Positions 60,626 through 60,758 of a stretch of DNA of 60,758 nucleotides are shown here, in pieces. The stretch lies in the NCBI GenBank assembly GCA_958436995.1, contig CAUBMI010000007.1, positions 1 to 60,758 on the forward strand, given 5' to 3'. The notes beneath the pieces were generated by a model. That model worked only from the letters and a program-made list of their open reading frames with translations, did no database searches and was not told where the DNA came from. The stretch comes from an uncultured Collinsella sp. Lineage in GTDB: Bacteria > Actinomycetota > Coriobacteriia > Coriobacteriales > Coriobacteriaceae. Position 1 is the stretch's first letter, and every line of letters starts with the position of its first letter. The position numbers were made by a program, and so were the translations under genes.

Positions 60626-60758
60626 GCATTCGATGCAACGCTGGCGCAAGGAGCGTCCCCAACTGCCGGCAGAGACGATATGAGCAGGACATAAAAACAT
60701 TGGGAGCCCCTGCTGCATGAAGGACCGCGGATTAGGCCGACAATGGTGAGTGTCTAAT

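Overview
The window looks like chromosome of a gut coriobacterium (Actinomycetota, class Coriobacteriia), most likely Collinsella or a close relative. This is inferred from high GC coding sequence, a dnaK-grpE-dnaJ-hspR heat-shock operon, actinobacterial-type FHA/PP2C/FtsW-PBP/PknB clustering, a DUF5692 membrane protein, and an anaerobe's repertoire (2[4Fe-4S] ferredoxin, Hyp hydrogenase maturation proteins, mannose-type PTS). No database search was possible; names rest on motifs and remembered families.

Layout. 0.2-3.9 kb (minus): an FHA protein, a membrane-anchored Ser/Thr kinase and a Ser/Gly-rich anchored protein. 4.1-9.0 kb (minus): recR, ybaB and dnaX, with a small hypothetical gene and a DUF4160/DUF2442-type pair inserted between ybaB and dnaX. 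9.1-20.2 kb (plus): a cell-envelope phosphorylation locus: second kinase, FhaA-like, FhaB-like, PP2C phosphatase, a single-chain FtsW/RodA-transpeptidase fusion, and a PASTA kinase. 20.4 kb: tRNA-Arg(CCT) with a duplicated tail. 20.8-24.1 kb (minus): mannose-family PTS operon (IIAB, IIC, IID, ManO-like DUF956). 24.5-29.6 kb: hypA, a 925-residue Fe-S/FAD oxidoreductase, a divergent TetR regulator with two operator-like palindromes, and a DUF5692 membrane protein. 29.9-31.6 kb: two proteins of unknown function. 31.8-34.4 kb: clpB. 34.4-38.2 kb: an accessory-looking segment with single-TM hypotheticals, an Orc1/Cdc6-like AAA ATPase preceded by 9-bp tandem repeats, and repeat-rich spacers. 38.4-45.3 kb (minus): an aconitase-family hydratase, then hspR, dnaJ, grpE and dnaK. 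45.9-50.2 kb: ferredoxin and a nadA-nadB-nadC-niaR operon. 50.5-52.5 kb: LytTR response regulator and GHKL sensor kinase. 52.5-60.4 kb: an unknown protein, thioredoxin, a small protein, nikR, hypF-hypC-hypD-hypE and a HAD phosphatase.

How the parts work together. The 9.9-20.2 kb locus couples PASTA-kinase sensing, FHA phosphothreonine readers and a phosphatase to septal or elongation peptidoglycan synthesis. The nad operon has a 19-bp perfect inverted repeat lying over its promoter, fitting autoregulation by NiaR. dnaK and clpB share a 27-bp upstream element (22 bp in two conserved 11-bp halves), a good candidate for the HspR operator. nikR with hypA, hypF, hypC, hypD and hypE implies a nickel-dependent [NiFe] hydrogenase encoded outside the window.

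Intergenic DNA is unusually rich in dispersed palindromes of several families (GGAAA..TCCC modules at 20.6, 45.6 and 60.5 kb; CTCAATCTGTAACA hairpins at 34.6 and 37.2 kb; ACCACCACAAAG hairpins; GGGGAC..TTTAA hairpins). They resemble REP/RAYT-type elements and are the most conspicuous structure not explained by genes.
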